64,000 nucleotides of DNA, taken from positions 868,001 to 932,000 of the forward strand of contig JBCAMK010000010.1 of the NCBI GenBank assembly GCA_038503065.1, in the 5' to 3' direction. Numbering within the stretch: position 1 is the first letter of the stretch; each line of letters starts with the position of its first letter. Under the pieces are notes generated by a model. It searched no databases. It was not told the DNA's origin and saw only the letters and a program-made list of their open reading frames with translations. Positions 49,683 to 59,710 of the stretch are shown here, piece after piece. This DNA comes from Paragyromitra xinjiangensis (taxonomy: Eukaryota; Ascomycota; Pezizomycetes; Pezizales; Discinaceae). The position numbers were made by a program, and so were the translations under genes.

Positions 49683-50113
49683 TTATTTATTTATTTATTG
49701 CTCATATTGCATAAATCCGTAACGGATATGGCATACAGTGAAAGGAAACCCCATGACCGCACAATAACTAACAAAAGAAAATCCTCCGCGAACATGAACC
49801 AACTAGTTAGTAGATATCCACATCAGATATCTTTTGCGAAAACATAAGAAAAGTAAATTAAAAACAAAAACAAATAACATAAAGATAACAAAAGAGGAAA
49901 TAACAATTTATCTCAAAGTTCTACCGAACTGTAGAAACGAACGGAATATCAATTGACAGGGTAAAATCATAGAGAAATACTCAAACAGTTTCATAATCAG
50001 AAATCCTCCACACGGTCATGTTCCATCTCACCCCACTTTCAGGGTCTTCATCAGTTTTCTATCGTCCTTCACCATCACATGCTTTGGGCCTATAGCCCAT
50101 TCTTTCTAGCCGT
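49683..50113 (-). mobile_element. 5'-truncated LINE copy (3'UTR only), inverted
   Basis: Read on the minus strand, this 431-bp block matches the 3'UTR of the full-length LINE at 52729-59295. It starts at the ORF2 stop region (GCTAGAAAGAA) and ends in the same CCATATCCGTTACGGATTTATGC hairpin and (AATA)n tail. By eye the two copies differ at only a few positions per hundred. Truncation at the 5' end is the usual result of incomplete target-primed reverse transcription. A clean target-site duplication is not visible. The copy has no coding capacity. Confidence 0.85.
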
Positions 50114-50670
50114 TGTGGGCGAGTGCGTAGGAGACTCTGCCAGTTTGACGCAGAGATCTGATATTCGCTGCCTTCGCGCTGTGAAGAAGAGACTGCGTCG
50201 ACGCGGACTTCGATGTCCTATAGCGAGGCACATATATGTGGATTATTAGGCGTGGAATCGAGCGAATAGGAAGGATATATTCGATACGAATAAGGCAAGG
50301 CAAAAGCCCGCTGCAAAGGAATACGATACAAAAATAGATAGGTAGGTAGATAGATAGGAAAGAATAGAGTAGTGAATAGGAATAGAATCGACAGGCAATG
50401 TTGAACAGTAATAGAAATCCTCCGCTGTCAATACCCCTAACCCTTATACATGTGACCGCGCACGTGACTTATCCATCGCTTCCTTCCACCTCCCGCGCGC
50501 CCCACCACAATCCTCCCCTCCTACAATGGCCGTCCCCTGGCCATTAACCCCTTTCCAAAACCGAGGAAACAAAGGAATCATATGCTAGTCTATATGTAGG
50601 AAACACGAGAAACAGCCAAAGAAACGAGAAAACAGACTGAAGAAACCTCCCCTCCTAAGACTCCGCACCC

Positions 50671-52728
50671 CTACCAATTCATCCGCTTCCTCCGTCGCTT
50701 CTTCTTCCCTTCCGACACCGTAGAAAGCTTCCGCTTAGCAGGAGACTGCGTCGATGCAGAGTCTTCTGCCAAAACGCGAGTTTCCGGAGGAGGCATTTCC
50801 TCATTAGCAGCAGCAGGCGGGGCAACATCAGCAGCAGACGAATCCTTAACAGCAACAGCAGCTGCGGCGGCGACATCAACAGGCGGATCCTCCAGTTCCT
50901 TCTCCGAATCCTCCAATTCAGGCTCTATTTCCTTTTCCACCTCTAATTCCTCCCTAATAGGAGATACCACTTCCTCTTCCGACTCCACTTCCACTTCCGA
51001 TTCCACATCCAAACCAAATCCTGCCAGCGAATAACCTCCACGCAGCAACGAATCCTTGCCTTCCTTGGTAATTCGTATGGGAGGTTCCCAAGTGCCCGTA
51101 TCTCTGGCGTGGAAATAGGAATTCGGACCGAAATCTCGCCTCTCCGCCCACTCCTGGACCTTATACCCCTCCCTCATAGCCTCCATCAACTTCCTCCGCA
51201 CCTTTCTCACCAATTTCCACGCCTTCCGCTCATTTGCCCCCAGCAAGATCTCCAACTCCCAACGCACACGAGCCGATTCCCAATCCACCAATCCCAACAG
51301 CGCATCTCCGATCCCCCACACACCTTGGACCTCTGGCGTACTCGCAAAACGTGCTTTAGGGCAGCTATGGGTGTTAATTTGCCCAGTAGGATTCCGTGGC
51401 AGCACGGTCAGCGAGCGGTGTGCTTCAGCTATGTCGGAACGTGAGCCCATTTCCAGGAATTCCATGGCTTCTCCGTCTCCCTGGATGGCTGTGGGCCAAT
51501 TATTCACCGTTCTCCGCTGCAGAATTGCCTTATCTTTGGCGCCGGCAGTTGCTCCGTGAATTAGGTGCGGCAACGAGATTCGAAGGTCTCCAGGTGCGCA
51601 AACCACGTTCGTTTCCTTGCCAAATGACGCCTCATCCTCCTGCAAATACGTCTTAGTGGTCCGGAAAGAATTCCCATCCTTGGCATCTCCGCGCGCCTCC
51701 ACACGAGCCCACCAATCCGCGAGGTGATTCTGGAAGCCTTCAACAACCGCGGTACAACCTTCTGGGATTTCCTGATCCAGCGAAAGCGAGGTTTGGATGT
51801 GATTTACTCCCACGCCCGTATCTAGAGCCTTCCGAGGATTCAGATCTATATGGCGGAATTGCGTATAATCTCCAGGCAGCGAAAACTTAGTGTAGTGAGG
51901 AAAGGCCAGCATACGATAGGCGTGGTCCGACCTCGCAGCCAGTACCAGGACGTAATATACGGGATCCTGCCTAATTGCCTGCTGTAGTACAGAATGATAG
52001 CAGTTCCGCAACCAGCCCGTTGAATCACTCCGTTGATGGTGGAGATATAGGTCGAATTCCTCTGAGATCTTAGCCCAAAGCTCCGTTTCCTCCGTCAACC
52101 ACCTAAACGCTGGAACCACGCAAATGCCTTTCTCCAGAAACGCATCCCAAGCCTCCTGACTGCCAAAGCGCGCAAAGATTTCCCCTCTATCAAACTGCGA
52201 AAGTTCCCACGGAATTGGCTTCCACAGCAAAGACCCCAAATCGTCCGCCTCCACTTCAGCCCTCGCTCCTTTCCTAAACCAACCATAAGTCGCTGCGGCA
52301 GCGTGAAGATTCCCTATTAAATCCCAGTGCCTGTGGATGTGCTGCAGGCGCAGTGTCATCTCCGCGCGGTTCAGGCGCTTGACATACAGGCCAACATACG
52401 ATGCCAGCCGCTGTAAGTGCTCCCAGCACAGATTATCAAGCCCTGCCTCCACGCCATCCAACAGATATTTCCCCTGCGAGGCAAGCGGTACCACTTCTGC
52501 GCTTCGATATTTGGGCAGATTAGATACCCACCCCTTGGAGAGATATTCTCCACAACCACATGCTTCGGACTTATGGATATCCTCTTCCTCTTCCTTTTCC
52601 AATTCCACACCTTTCTGCACCTCTTCCGCTTCTTCTTCCGCCACTTCCTTCCCCTTTCCTTTTTCCAATTGGCGCTGCTCTTGCGCCTCCACAGCCTTAC
52701 CAACCGCCTCGTCCTCCTCCGGCACCAA
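50671..52728 (-). pseudogene. 3' part of a LINE-interrupted gene, 2OG/Fe(II)-oxygenase-like
   Basis: A single open frame of 685 codons with a stop at 50671, entering at its 5' end directly from the LINE target-site duplication with no ATG of its own (first codon TTG). The 5' piece of the gene is at 59296-59588; the two are in the same frame, and together they would encode about 778 residues. The protein starts with a Glu/Lys-rich linker, then a globular region at about 55-530, then an acidic and Ala/Pro-rich tail ending in a basic KKKRRRKR nuclear-type signal. The core has FRHIDLN (His293, Asp295 in this frame), then about 95 residues later LPHLIHGA (His388/His391) and an Arg near 404. This is the H-x-D...H...R order of double-stranded beta-helix 2-oxoglutarate oxygenases, including TET/JBP and phytanoyl hydroxylase groups. 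The family is inferred, not recognised by name. As it stands the gene is disrupted. Confidence 0.72.
52715..52728. repeat. Left 14-bp target-site duplication of the full-length LINE
   Basis: TCCTCCGGCACCAA, identical to 59296-59309 beyond the LINE tail. It lies inside the interrupted coding frame. Confidence 0.88.
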
Positions 52729-53273
52729 GTAGAGGCGACAACCATTCTACCAGGACGAATTTTCGAAAATAACTCCACAACCAACAGAGATATCATCAAA
52801 TCGACTTCATATTCGGAATCAGCGCCCCCTTTTACCCCCTTCTACACCTCCTGGGAAATCCATCTCATCTATTGCAGAAGTTGTTGTGATTTTCCCCTTC
52901 ATTTCCCCTCTTTGGGGCTCACCCCACCAAAAAACCCGCCGAGCCCCCCCTCAAAATCGTCGCCAGTCAACCAGTTCTTGTCCGATTGACTTGAAACTTG
53001 CACATCCACGCCGCCTACATACTACGGCCCAGGATTTTTAGTTTCAGCCAAATCGGCCCACAGGCGCCCGAGTAGTACTCATTTTATCGCCAGAAATCGC
53101 CAGAAATCTCGGAATATTGCAATTCTGACTGACAGCACATCACCTGCTACCTTCTGGAACATTCCATCGGTGGAACCCAATCAGCCTCTGGTCTTCAACA
53201 TCCAATCAACTTTTGTCTCGGCAATTTATTTTTAGTATCTGTTACACGAAAAATTCCGAAAAATTCCGGAACC

Positions 53274-54878
53274 ATGTCGGCCCATGGGGATGAAATGCAA
53301 GACGACACGGAACTTCCTGTCGTACCACCATCTTCACCTCCCTCCAGCCCTACCATGACGGCCACCAACCGATTCTTGAACGTCAGCCAGCATGCTCCAG
53401 ACATCATGAGCAGCGACCCTATTTCCTCCACCACCAAACCTCTCCCGGCACCATTTGCTCGCAAGATTACACTCCCACCACCATTCTTCTCCTCAGCTGG
53501 CAACTCCCCCACACATCCTCTATCATTTAGAAACACTTTGGGAGGAATTGACCTCACCTACGAGCCAGAACCAATGACCAGGACCAGATCCGCAGCTGGC
53601 CCGTCAAAGAGAACCTTTGGCAACCAACAGCAATCTGCTCCCCCTCCCAAACGCACTCCCAGCTACTTTGCACTCCCAATGAGTCAAAACGATGTCAACC
53701 AGCACCTCATGGCACAGAATGAACACCTGAACAAGGAAATCGCTGAGCTCAAGATGATGGTTAGCAACCTCACCACCCAAATCTCAACCTCCCTGGGCTC
53801 CATGAGCCACACTGTGATCGGGAAAGTGGATTCAATCCACCGCACCCTGAAAGCAACTCCTGTCGTACCAGCAATCACAGCAACAACAATCCCCACCGCT
53901 CCCCAACAACCCAAGAAGAACAAGGGAAAGGGAAAAGCAACTGAAAACGCGCCAGCACCTCCTCCCCCTCCTCCACCTCCTGCACCAAAGACTTGGGCCA
54001 CTGTGGCGAAAGATGGAAAGCCTGCGAAGGCCAACACTGACACCCCCACAACTCCAACCCCAGAACTCACCAAGAACATGATTGTCCAACGCAGTGGTGA
54101 TCAGAAAGAAGAAAGCCTCAACCTCCTTGTCCTGCGCAACACCATCAACAAAGAACTCCTGACTGCCAAAGCACCAGAAAGCCTCCAGATCTCAGGAATC
54201 TCCTGGAACCTGAAAGCAAATCTCCTGCTCTACACTCGCAATGGATTCACCAGCACTGACTTTGACCTGAACAAGGCCACCATTGAGAAAGTTGTGAAGG
54301 AAAGCGATGAGAAAGCTCTCTTTCTCTCCAAACAGGAGTCCTGGCACAAGGTTGCCATCCACGGAGTCCCAATCATGGAATACCCCGACAATCGTACCGG
54401 CATGAGCGACCTGCAAAATGAACTGGAATACCAAAACAGTGATCTCAAACTGGCAGCACCTCCTCGCTACATGACCCACCCCGACAAGAGAAACGGAAAG
54501 TCCCACAGCTCGGTGATGATTGCCATCACCAGCAAAAGCATGTACAACAAACTGATCAAAAACGGAATCCTCATCTTCGGCCAAAGACACAGGACCGGAG
54601 CCTACTTGACTGCGCGCCCTGGGGACCAATGTTCTAACTGTCAAAAGTTTGGACACAAGTTCCAGAGATGCCCCTCCACCAAGCCAGCCTGTGCCTACTG
54701 TGGACACGACCATGCTACCAACAAGCACTTCTGTGGGACTTGCAGAGCCACTGACTCCTGCGCCCACATGCCTCCCAAATGCATCAACTGTGGTGGCACA
54801 CATAAAGCCACTGACAGATCCTGTGTTGCACGCCCAGACCTCTCCCGAACTGAAAAAGACATCATGGTGGAACAATGA
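53274..54878 (+). CDS. LINE ORF1, gag-like nucleic-acid-binding protein
   Basis: 534 aa. The Pro/Ser-rich N-terminus (1-135) is followed by a coiled coil at about 140-175 (MAQNEHLNKEIAELKMMVSNL), a Pro-run PPPPPPPPAP near 230, and a central domain comparable to other LINE ORF1 RNA-binding regions. Three Cys/His zinc knuckles lie at about 451-525 (CSNCQKFGHKFQRC, CAYCGHDHATNKHFC, CINCGGTHKATDRSC). It should coat LINE RNA and assist strand transfer. The stop codon overlaps the ORF2 start in ATGA. The ATG at 53274 follows a repeated AAAATTCCG motif and is the first in frame. Confidence 0.92.
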   Translation: MSAHGDEMQDDTELPVVPPSSPPSSPTMTATNRFLNVSQHAPDIMSSDPISSTTKPLPAPFARKITLPPPFFSSAGNSPTHPLSFRNTLGGIDLTYEPEPMTRTRSAAGPSKRTFGNQQQSAPPPKRTPSYFALPMSQNDVNQHLMAQNEHLNKEIAELKMMVSNLTTQISTSLGSMSHTVIGKVDSIHRTLKATPVVPAITATTIPTAPQQPKKNKGKGKATENAPAPPPPPPPPAPKTWATVAKDGKPAKANTDTPTTPTPELTKNMIVQRSGDQKEESLNLLVLRNTINKELLTAKAPESLQISGISWNLKANLLLYTRNGFTSTDFDLNKATIEKVVKESDEKALFLSKQESWHKVAIHGVPIMEYPDNRTGMSDLQNELEYQNSDLKLAAPPRYMTHPDKRNGKSHSSVMIAITSKSMYNKLIKNGILIFGQRHRTGAYLTARPGDQCSNCQKFGHKFQRCPSTKPACAYCGHDHATNKHFCGTCRATDSCAHMPPKCINCGGTHKATDRSCVARPDLSRTEKDIMVEQ

Positions 54879-57800
54879 TTGTGCAACCAAACCCACACAA
54901 GATCCGCCTGATGCAACACAACTGCCGAAGAAACCAAAATGTTATGTTATCCCTCCTCGACTCAGCCTCAGAAACGGCTGATATAGTTATTATTCAAGAA
55001 CCCTTTGTTATGCCCGATACTTCCCCTGACGCACCACCAAACTCCTGGACATCAATATCTCATGGGTCATTCGCAAGAATGATTCCGAGCTGTATTAACC
55101 GCCCTCGAACCATGACCTTTATATCAAAATCCAACCTCTTCCTGAAATATCAGCCAAGGCCCGACATCATCAATAACGAAGATGTACAGGCCATAGAGCT
55201 GTCAACCCCCTCCATTCCTTCCTTTACCCTCCTCAACATCTACAATGAACAACCTGCAGCATCACAACGATCTCCTGACAGCCACCCCCAATACACAGTT
55301 GAACGTGTACTTGTGGGACTAAAGCTACCAGAACGCTGTATCATGGCAGGTGACTTCAACGCCCACCATCCTCTCTGGGACTCACGAGTCCGTTCACCAA
55401 AACGACATGAAGCTCTTCTAGCTATACTAGAAGAATTCAATTACACCCTCATTAACGAGCCTGACATTTATACCTACAACTACCCAACAGGCACTGGCAG
55501 ATCCGTTTTGGATCTTGCCTTCTCCTCCTCACCGATGACAGACTTGATTATGAACTGGGCAGTCATGGAAGACCTTGCAACAGGATCCGACCATGAAGTG
55601 GTTCAGTTTGAAATTGCTTCCGACTCTTTGGAATGTGCCCCCCCACCATCAACGGAACAATTTAATTGGGCCAAGGCGGACTGGGACGGCTTCCAACAGA
55701 CTTTCACCCTTTCCTCCATCACTACTAAAGACACCTGGGAGTTCCTACACTCCCACCCAACCCATTCAAACCTAGACGAAGCAGCTCAACACCTACGAGA
55801 TTCAATCATAGCAGCTGCTAACATCCATGTGCCCAAACGAAAACCATCGCCCTTCGCCAAACCTTGGTGGAATGAAGACATCAAAGAAGGACGCAGACAT
55901 ATGAAGACAGCCCTCAGGGACTGGAGAACAGATCAGACTCCAGCCATGTGGCGAAGATTCAAAAACCTGCGAACATCCTACTTCAGACGAATCAGAACAG
56001 CAAAAAGTGAACACTGGAATACATTCCTAGAAGAAGCTCACGGAAAAGATGTCTTCACAGCAATGAGGTACACCAAGCCTCGCAGATGTGAACGCACCCC
56101 CACCTTACACAATCCCACCACCCTCCAAGAGTCCAAAACCTTTGAAGAGAAAGCCAATCTCTTCCGAGCAACTCTATTCCCTCCCCCTCCCTCAGTGGAA
56201 CTTGATGAACCTGTTCCAGCAGGAAAACACAAGATCCCATGGAAAGACCTCACCAACGATGAGATTCGGAAAGCAATCATGACCTCAGCACCAAAGAAAG
56301 CCCCTGGACCTGATGGAATTGGCTTCCTATGCATTCAAAAAGCATACCAAGTCGACCCAACACAGTTCAATTCCTTCTACAAGGCCACCATGAAAGCAGG
56401 ATACCACCCAACCATATGGCGTGAAGCTACAATTGCAATCATCAGAAAGGCCAATAAACCTGACTATACGATAGCAAAAGCCTACAGACCAGTATCACTC
56501 CTCAACTGCCTTGGCAAAGTCTCAGAAAAGATCATAGCAACCCGATTAGCATTTATGGCAGAAAGATATCACCTTCTCCATAGATGGCAAATTGGAGGTC
56601 GACCAAAAAGATCAGCTGTGGATGCTTGCATGCTTATCAGCACGCTTGCCGATGCAGCCAAAAAGAAAGGCCTAACACTCTCTGCACTTTGTATGGACGT
56701 GAAAGGTGCATATGATTTTGTATTCAAACGACGACTGATCAAGACCATGATAGAACTGGACCTCCCACTTCCCATCTGCCGATGGGTGGACTCCTTCCTC
56801 AGCAATCGAACAGCCTGCATGGCATTCGACGGTGAAATTGAATCCATGGCACCCATTCAAACTGGCATCCCACAAGGATCCCCCACCTCCCCTATCCTCT
56901 TCCTCCTCTACCTGGCTCCGTTGTTCAACGAGCTAGAAGAAAAATATCCTGATTCCACCTGCCCCAGCTATGTTGATGATGTGGGCCTTCTGGTTACAGG
57001 AAAGTCAGAAGCAGAAAACTCTCGAACACTGGAAGCAATGGCACTCACCTCCTCCGAATGGGGTGAGAAAAATGCCTTGTACTTTGACAATCCAAAGACA
57101 GAACTCACTCACTTCCACTCCAGACGAACAACTGACACCTCTGATGAAGCCAAAGTCACAATGCCTGACGGCAACGTGATCCAGGCTGCAGATGTCCAGC
57201 GATGGCTGGGTGTCTGGTTTGACCGCAAACTCACATTCAAACATCATGTGAAGACCAAAGCTGCCTCTGCACTTCGAGCCTTCATGGCTATCTCCCGTCT
57301 CGCAAGCACAGAAAAAGGACTGAGTTACAAGGCACTTCGCCAACTCTACCAAACCTGTGTAGCCACCATCAGCGACTTTGGAGCTGAAGTATGGTGGAAC
57401 GGGCAGATTGGACTCAGCAACACCATCCAGAAAGTCCAGAATCAAGCAATGCGCAAGATTGCTGGAGCCTTCAGAACCTCACCTGTCCACGCCCTGGAAG
57501 CAGAGACAGGACTCCTCCCTACCCCAATCAGATTGGATGAGTTGCAAAGAAAATATGCACTCCGAGTCCTTTCCCTACCCAACACCCATCCTATCACCTC
57601 CCTCTGCCCTGATTCCTGGCCTTCAACCCAGGAAAACGACAACCCAGACAGCTCCAACAACACTCCATGGCACCAAACCACCACCTCCCCCAAATACGAA
57701 ACAAGACTACATAGGATACTGGCATCTACCAACAAATGGGTCCAGCCACAATCAGAGATTGAATACGTAGACAATCTGGCATGCCCACCATGGCACCAAA

Positions 57801-58879
57801 ACACCATAGACATCTATATTGACCCCGCAGACAAAGACACTGCAGCAGAAAACCATCGGAACCAGACAGCTGGAGACAGTACTAGGACTGATCGCTTAGT
57901 CTTCTACACTGATGGCTCCCTCCTGGAAGGCAAAACAGGAGCTGGAGTTGCTGGTTTCCGCAGAGGTCACTCTGTGGTCAACAAATCCTACCACCTCGGC
58001 AAAGAAAATGAAGTCTTCGACGCAGAACTTTATGGTATTGCAAAAGCCACCAAGCATGCAATCCTCCAAGTTCAGCGATCACCTCACCTTACCAACGATG
58101 TCTACATCTACTGTGACAACCAAGCAGCAGTACAACGAATGACCACACCCCTCCCCATGCCTGGCCAACACCTGGTCATTGAAGCTCGCAACAACTTGCT
58201 TCAACTCGAAGACAGTGGCATCAAAACCCATGTCTATTGGGTACCAGGACATGTTAATGTTGCTGGCAACGAGCTAGCTGATAAGCTCGCCAAGATAGGA
58301 GCCCAAGGAACCAAGATAGAATCAGATGTCCTCACCTCCATCACATACCTCAAGAGAAACATCAAGGAACACTCCCTGACGACATGGAAAGCCAAATGGA
58401 AGCAGGCAAAGAAAGGCCGCAGCTACTATGGACAACCAGCACTCAAACCAAGTGCCCCGCTGAGGGGAAACATCCCCAGAAGAACAGCCTCCACCATCAC
58501 CCAAATGAGAACCGGACATGGATACACCAAATCCTACCTTGCCAGAATCCCTACCAACAACATCAAAGACACCAAATGCAGATGTGGCTTCGATAACCAA
58601 ACACCACAACACCTACTGCTAGAGTGTGGCCAGGAACCTCTTCCTGCCCATCGCAAAGCACTCAAAGCAGCCCTCAAACCTATGCCACTCACATGGAGAA
58701 CTGCGATGCACACCAATGCTGGCCTGGCTGCCACCATTGAAACATTCCTCACACCAACCCAAATCGCTACCAGAAATTGGACCCTGGAACGACAAGAAGA
58801 CAACAGGTATTCCCACCAAGGAATATACCTCTATAACGACGAAGAGGAAGAAAACGAAGGAGAAGAAGAGAACGGCTAG
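54875..58879 (+). CDS. LINE ORF2: endonuclease, reverse transcriptase, RNase H
   Basis: 1,334 aa. The AP-type endonuclease at residues 1-240 has IRLMQHNCRRN, IQEPF, GDFNAH (about 158) and GSDHE (about 238). Reverse transcriptase at about 470-760 has GPDGIG, YRPVSLLN, MDVKGAYDFV, GIPQGSPTSP and the catalytic YVDD (about 699-702). RNase H at about 1005-1140 has YTDGS, AELYG, CDNQAAV and GHVNVAGNELADKLA, keeping the D-E-D-D active-site order. A C-terminal Cys/His finger (CRCGF...QHLLLEC) is at 1234-1250. All motifs look intact and no stop interrupts the frame. The enzyme nicks the target and copies LINE RNA in place. It is translated either by reinitiation at ATGA or by a short slip from ORF1. 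Confidence 0.95.
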   Translation: MIVQPNPHKIRLMQHNCRRNQNVMLSLLDSASETADIVIIQEPFVMPDTSPDAPPNSWTSISHGSFARMIPSCINRPRTMTFISKSNLFLKYQPRPDIINNEDVQAIELSTPSIPSFTLLNIYNEQPAASQRSPDSHPQYTVERVLVGLKLPERCIMAGDFNAHHPLWDSRVRSPKRHEALLAILEEFNYTLINEPDIYTYNYPTGTGRSVLDLAFSSSPMTDLIMNWAVMEDLATGSDHEVVQFEIASDSLECAPPPSTEQFNWAKADWDGFQQTFTLSSITTKDTWEFLHSHPTHSNLDEAAQHLRDSIIAAANIHVPKRKPSPFAKPWWNEDIKEGRRHMKTALRDWRTDQTPAMWRRFKNLRTSYFRRIRTAKSEHWNTFLEEAHGKDVFTAMRYTKPRRCERTPTLHNPTTLQESKTFEEKANLFRATLFPPPPSVELDEPVPAGKHKIPWKDLTNDEIRKAIMTSAPKKAPGPDGIGFLCIQKAYQVDPTQFNSFYKATMKAGYHPTIWREATIAIIRKANKPDYTIAKAYRPVSLLNCLGKVSEKIIATRLAFMAERYHLLHRWQIGGRPKRSAVDACMLISTLADAAKKKGLTLSALCMDVKGAYDFVFKRRLIKTMIELDLPLPICRWVDSFLSNRTACMAFDGEIESMAPIQTGIPQGSPTSPILFLLYLAPLFNELEEKYPDSTCPSYVDDVGLLVTGKSEAENSRTLEAMALTSSEWGEKNALYFDNPKTELTHFHSRRTTDTSDEAKVTMPDGNVIQAADVQRWLGVWFDRKLTFKHHVKTKAASALRAFMAISRLASTEKGLSYKALRQLYQTCVATISDFGAEVWWNGQIGLSNTIQKVQNQAMRKIAGAFRTSPVHALEAETGLLPTPIRLDELQRKYALRVLSLPNTHPITSLCPDSWPSTQENDNPDSSNNTPWHQTTTSPKYETRLHRILASTNKWVQPQSEIEYVDNLACPPWHQNTIDIYIDPADKDTAAENHRNQTAGDSTRTDRLVFYTDGSLLEGKTGAGVAGFRRGHSVVNKSYHLGKENEVFDAELYGIAKATKHAILQVQRSPHLTNDVYIYCDNQAAVQRMTTPLPMPGQHLVIEARNNLLQLEDSGIKTHVYWVPGHVNVAGNELADKLAKIGAQGTKIESDVLTSITYLKRNIKEHSLTTWKAKWKQAKKGRSYYGQPALKPSAPLRGNIPRRTASTITQMRTGHGYTKSYLARIPTNNIKDTKCRCGFDNQTPQHLLLECGQEPLPAHRKALKAALKPMPLTWRTAMHTNAGLAATIETFLTPTQIATRNWTLERQEDNRYSHQGIYLYNDEEEENEGEEENG

Positions 58880-59254
58880 AAAGAACGGGCTACAGGCCCA
58901 AAGCATGTGATGGTGAAGGACGATAGAAAACTGATGAATACCCTGAAAGTGGGGTGAGATGGAACATGACCGTGTGGAGGATTTCTGATTATAAAAACTG
59001 TTTGAGTATTTCCCTATGATTTTACCCTGTCGATTGATATTCCGTTCGTTTCTACTGTTCGGTAGAACTTTGAGATAAATTGTTATTTCCTTTTTTGTTT
59101 TCTTTGATGTTATTCGTTTTTGATTTATTTTTCTTATGTTTTCGCAAAAGATATCTGATGTGGATATCTACTAATTAGTTGGTTCATGTTCGCGGAGGAT
59201 TTTCTTTTGTTAGTTATTGTGCGGTCATGGGGTTTCCTTTCATTGTATGCCATA

Positions 59255-59295
59255 TCCGTTACGGATTTATGCAATATGAGCAATAAATAAATAAA
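59255..59295 (+). other. 3'-terminal hairpin and AATA tail of the full-length LINE
   Basis: ATCCGTTACGGAT (inverted repeat) is followed by TTATGCAATATGAGC and (AATA)4-type repeats ending at the target-site duplication. The same layout occurs at the ends of the truncated copy, the gag-only LINE and, with other sequence, the 22.4-kb insertion. Confidence 0.7.
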
Positions 59296-59309
59296 TCCTC
59301 CGGCACCAA
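59296..59309. repeat. Right 14-bp target-site duplication of the full-length LINE
   Basis: Second copy of TCCTCCGGCACCAA, immediately after the LINE tail. From here the minus-strand frame of the interrupted gene resumes toward its 5' end. Confidence 0.88.
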
Positions 59310-59588
59310 ACGAGGAGTCTGCGTCGACGTGGAGTCCTGATCTTCCGCCCCACTCTCCACTTCCTCCACTACTCTCTCCAGCGACTTCCCCTTCTTAGCA
59401 GCCTTTGGCTTAATCTGCTTCGGCCTAACTTCCACAGGCCACGCCAACACCAAATCCTCATCCCGAACCTCCTCTTTCGTTTCCTTCCCCTCTCCTGCCT
59501 TCGTTAACCATTCCTTGGCATATGCCACATCTTTAGGCATGAATACCAAGGCTTTCTGTTGGCCGGAGGTTCGATCTTGCAGGCGCAT
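59296..59588 (-). pseudogene. 5' part of the LINE-interrupted oxygenase-like gene
   Basis: The ATG at 59588 opens a frame (MRLQDRTSGQQKALVF...) of 93 codons up to the target-site duplication, in frame with the 685-codon piece at 50671-52728. It is Lys/Glu-rich and ends with a Ser/Thr motif (STSTQTPR) that recurs as SASTQSPAK near the C-terminus of the other piece. Only 6 bp separate the ATG from an LTR-like fragment starting at 59594, so the true start and promoter may have been lost to that insertion. Confidence 0.65.
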
Positions 59589-59593
59589 TCGAT

Positions 59594-59710
59594 TGTAACG
59601 GGGGTAGGCCTAGGTAGATAGGCTAGGTGTATGGCCGTTGCGAAATGGATATAGATCAGGTTCAGAATCCGATTCTTTTCGTGCAAACTACTCAAGAATC
59701 TTACGGGCTC
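59594..59710 (+). mobile_element. LTR-like repeat fragment, copy A
   Basis: Begins TGTAACGGGGGTAGGCC, a start typical of fungal LTRs (5'-TG), and shares about 117 bp with 63666-63781 with only a handful of differences. After GGGCTC the two copies diverge. No internal retroelement genes are recognised between 59.7 and 60.2 kb, so this is a fragment. An alternative is a tRNA-like SINE, because GGTTCAGAATCC resembles a B box, but I see no matching A box. Confidence 0.45.

Larger units (their letters stand above)
52729..59295 (+). mobile_element. Full-length Tad1/I-clade LINE retrotransposon
   Basis: A 6,567-bp element with a 545-bp 5'UTR, ORF1 (53274-54878), ORF2 (54875-58879), a 3'UTR of about 400 bp and an (AATA)n tail, bounded by a 14-bp direct repeat. 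Both ORFs are open. A 3'-terminal inverted repeat ATCCGT-TACGGAT precedes the tail, a feature used for recognition by reverse transcriptase in some LINEs. The 5'UTR contains TATTCGGAATCAGC and GCAGAAGTTGTTG blocks that recur in the 5'UTR of the second LINE at 61355. EN plus RT plus RNase H order places it with Tad-like fungal elements. Intact ORFs and a perfect duplication indicate a recent insertion and possibly a competent element. Confidence 0.93.

Noticed and set aside
59594..59710. tRNA-like SINE interpretation of the TGTAACGGG repeat
   Set aside because: A B-box-like GGTTCAGAATCC is present but no acceptable A box at the right distance; the TG start and sequence style fit an LTR better, though neither is proved.
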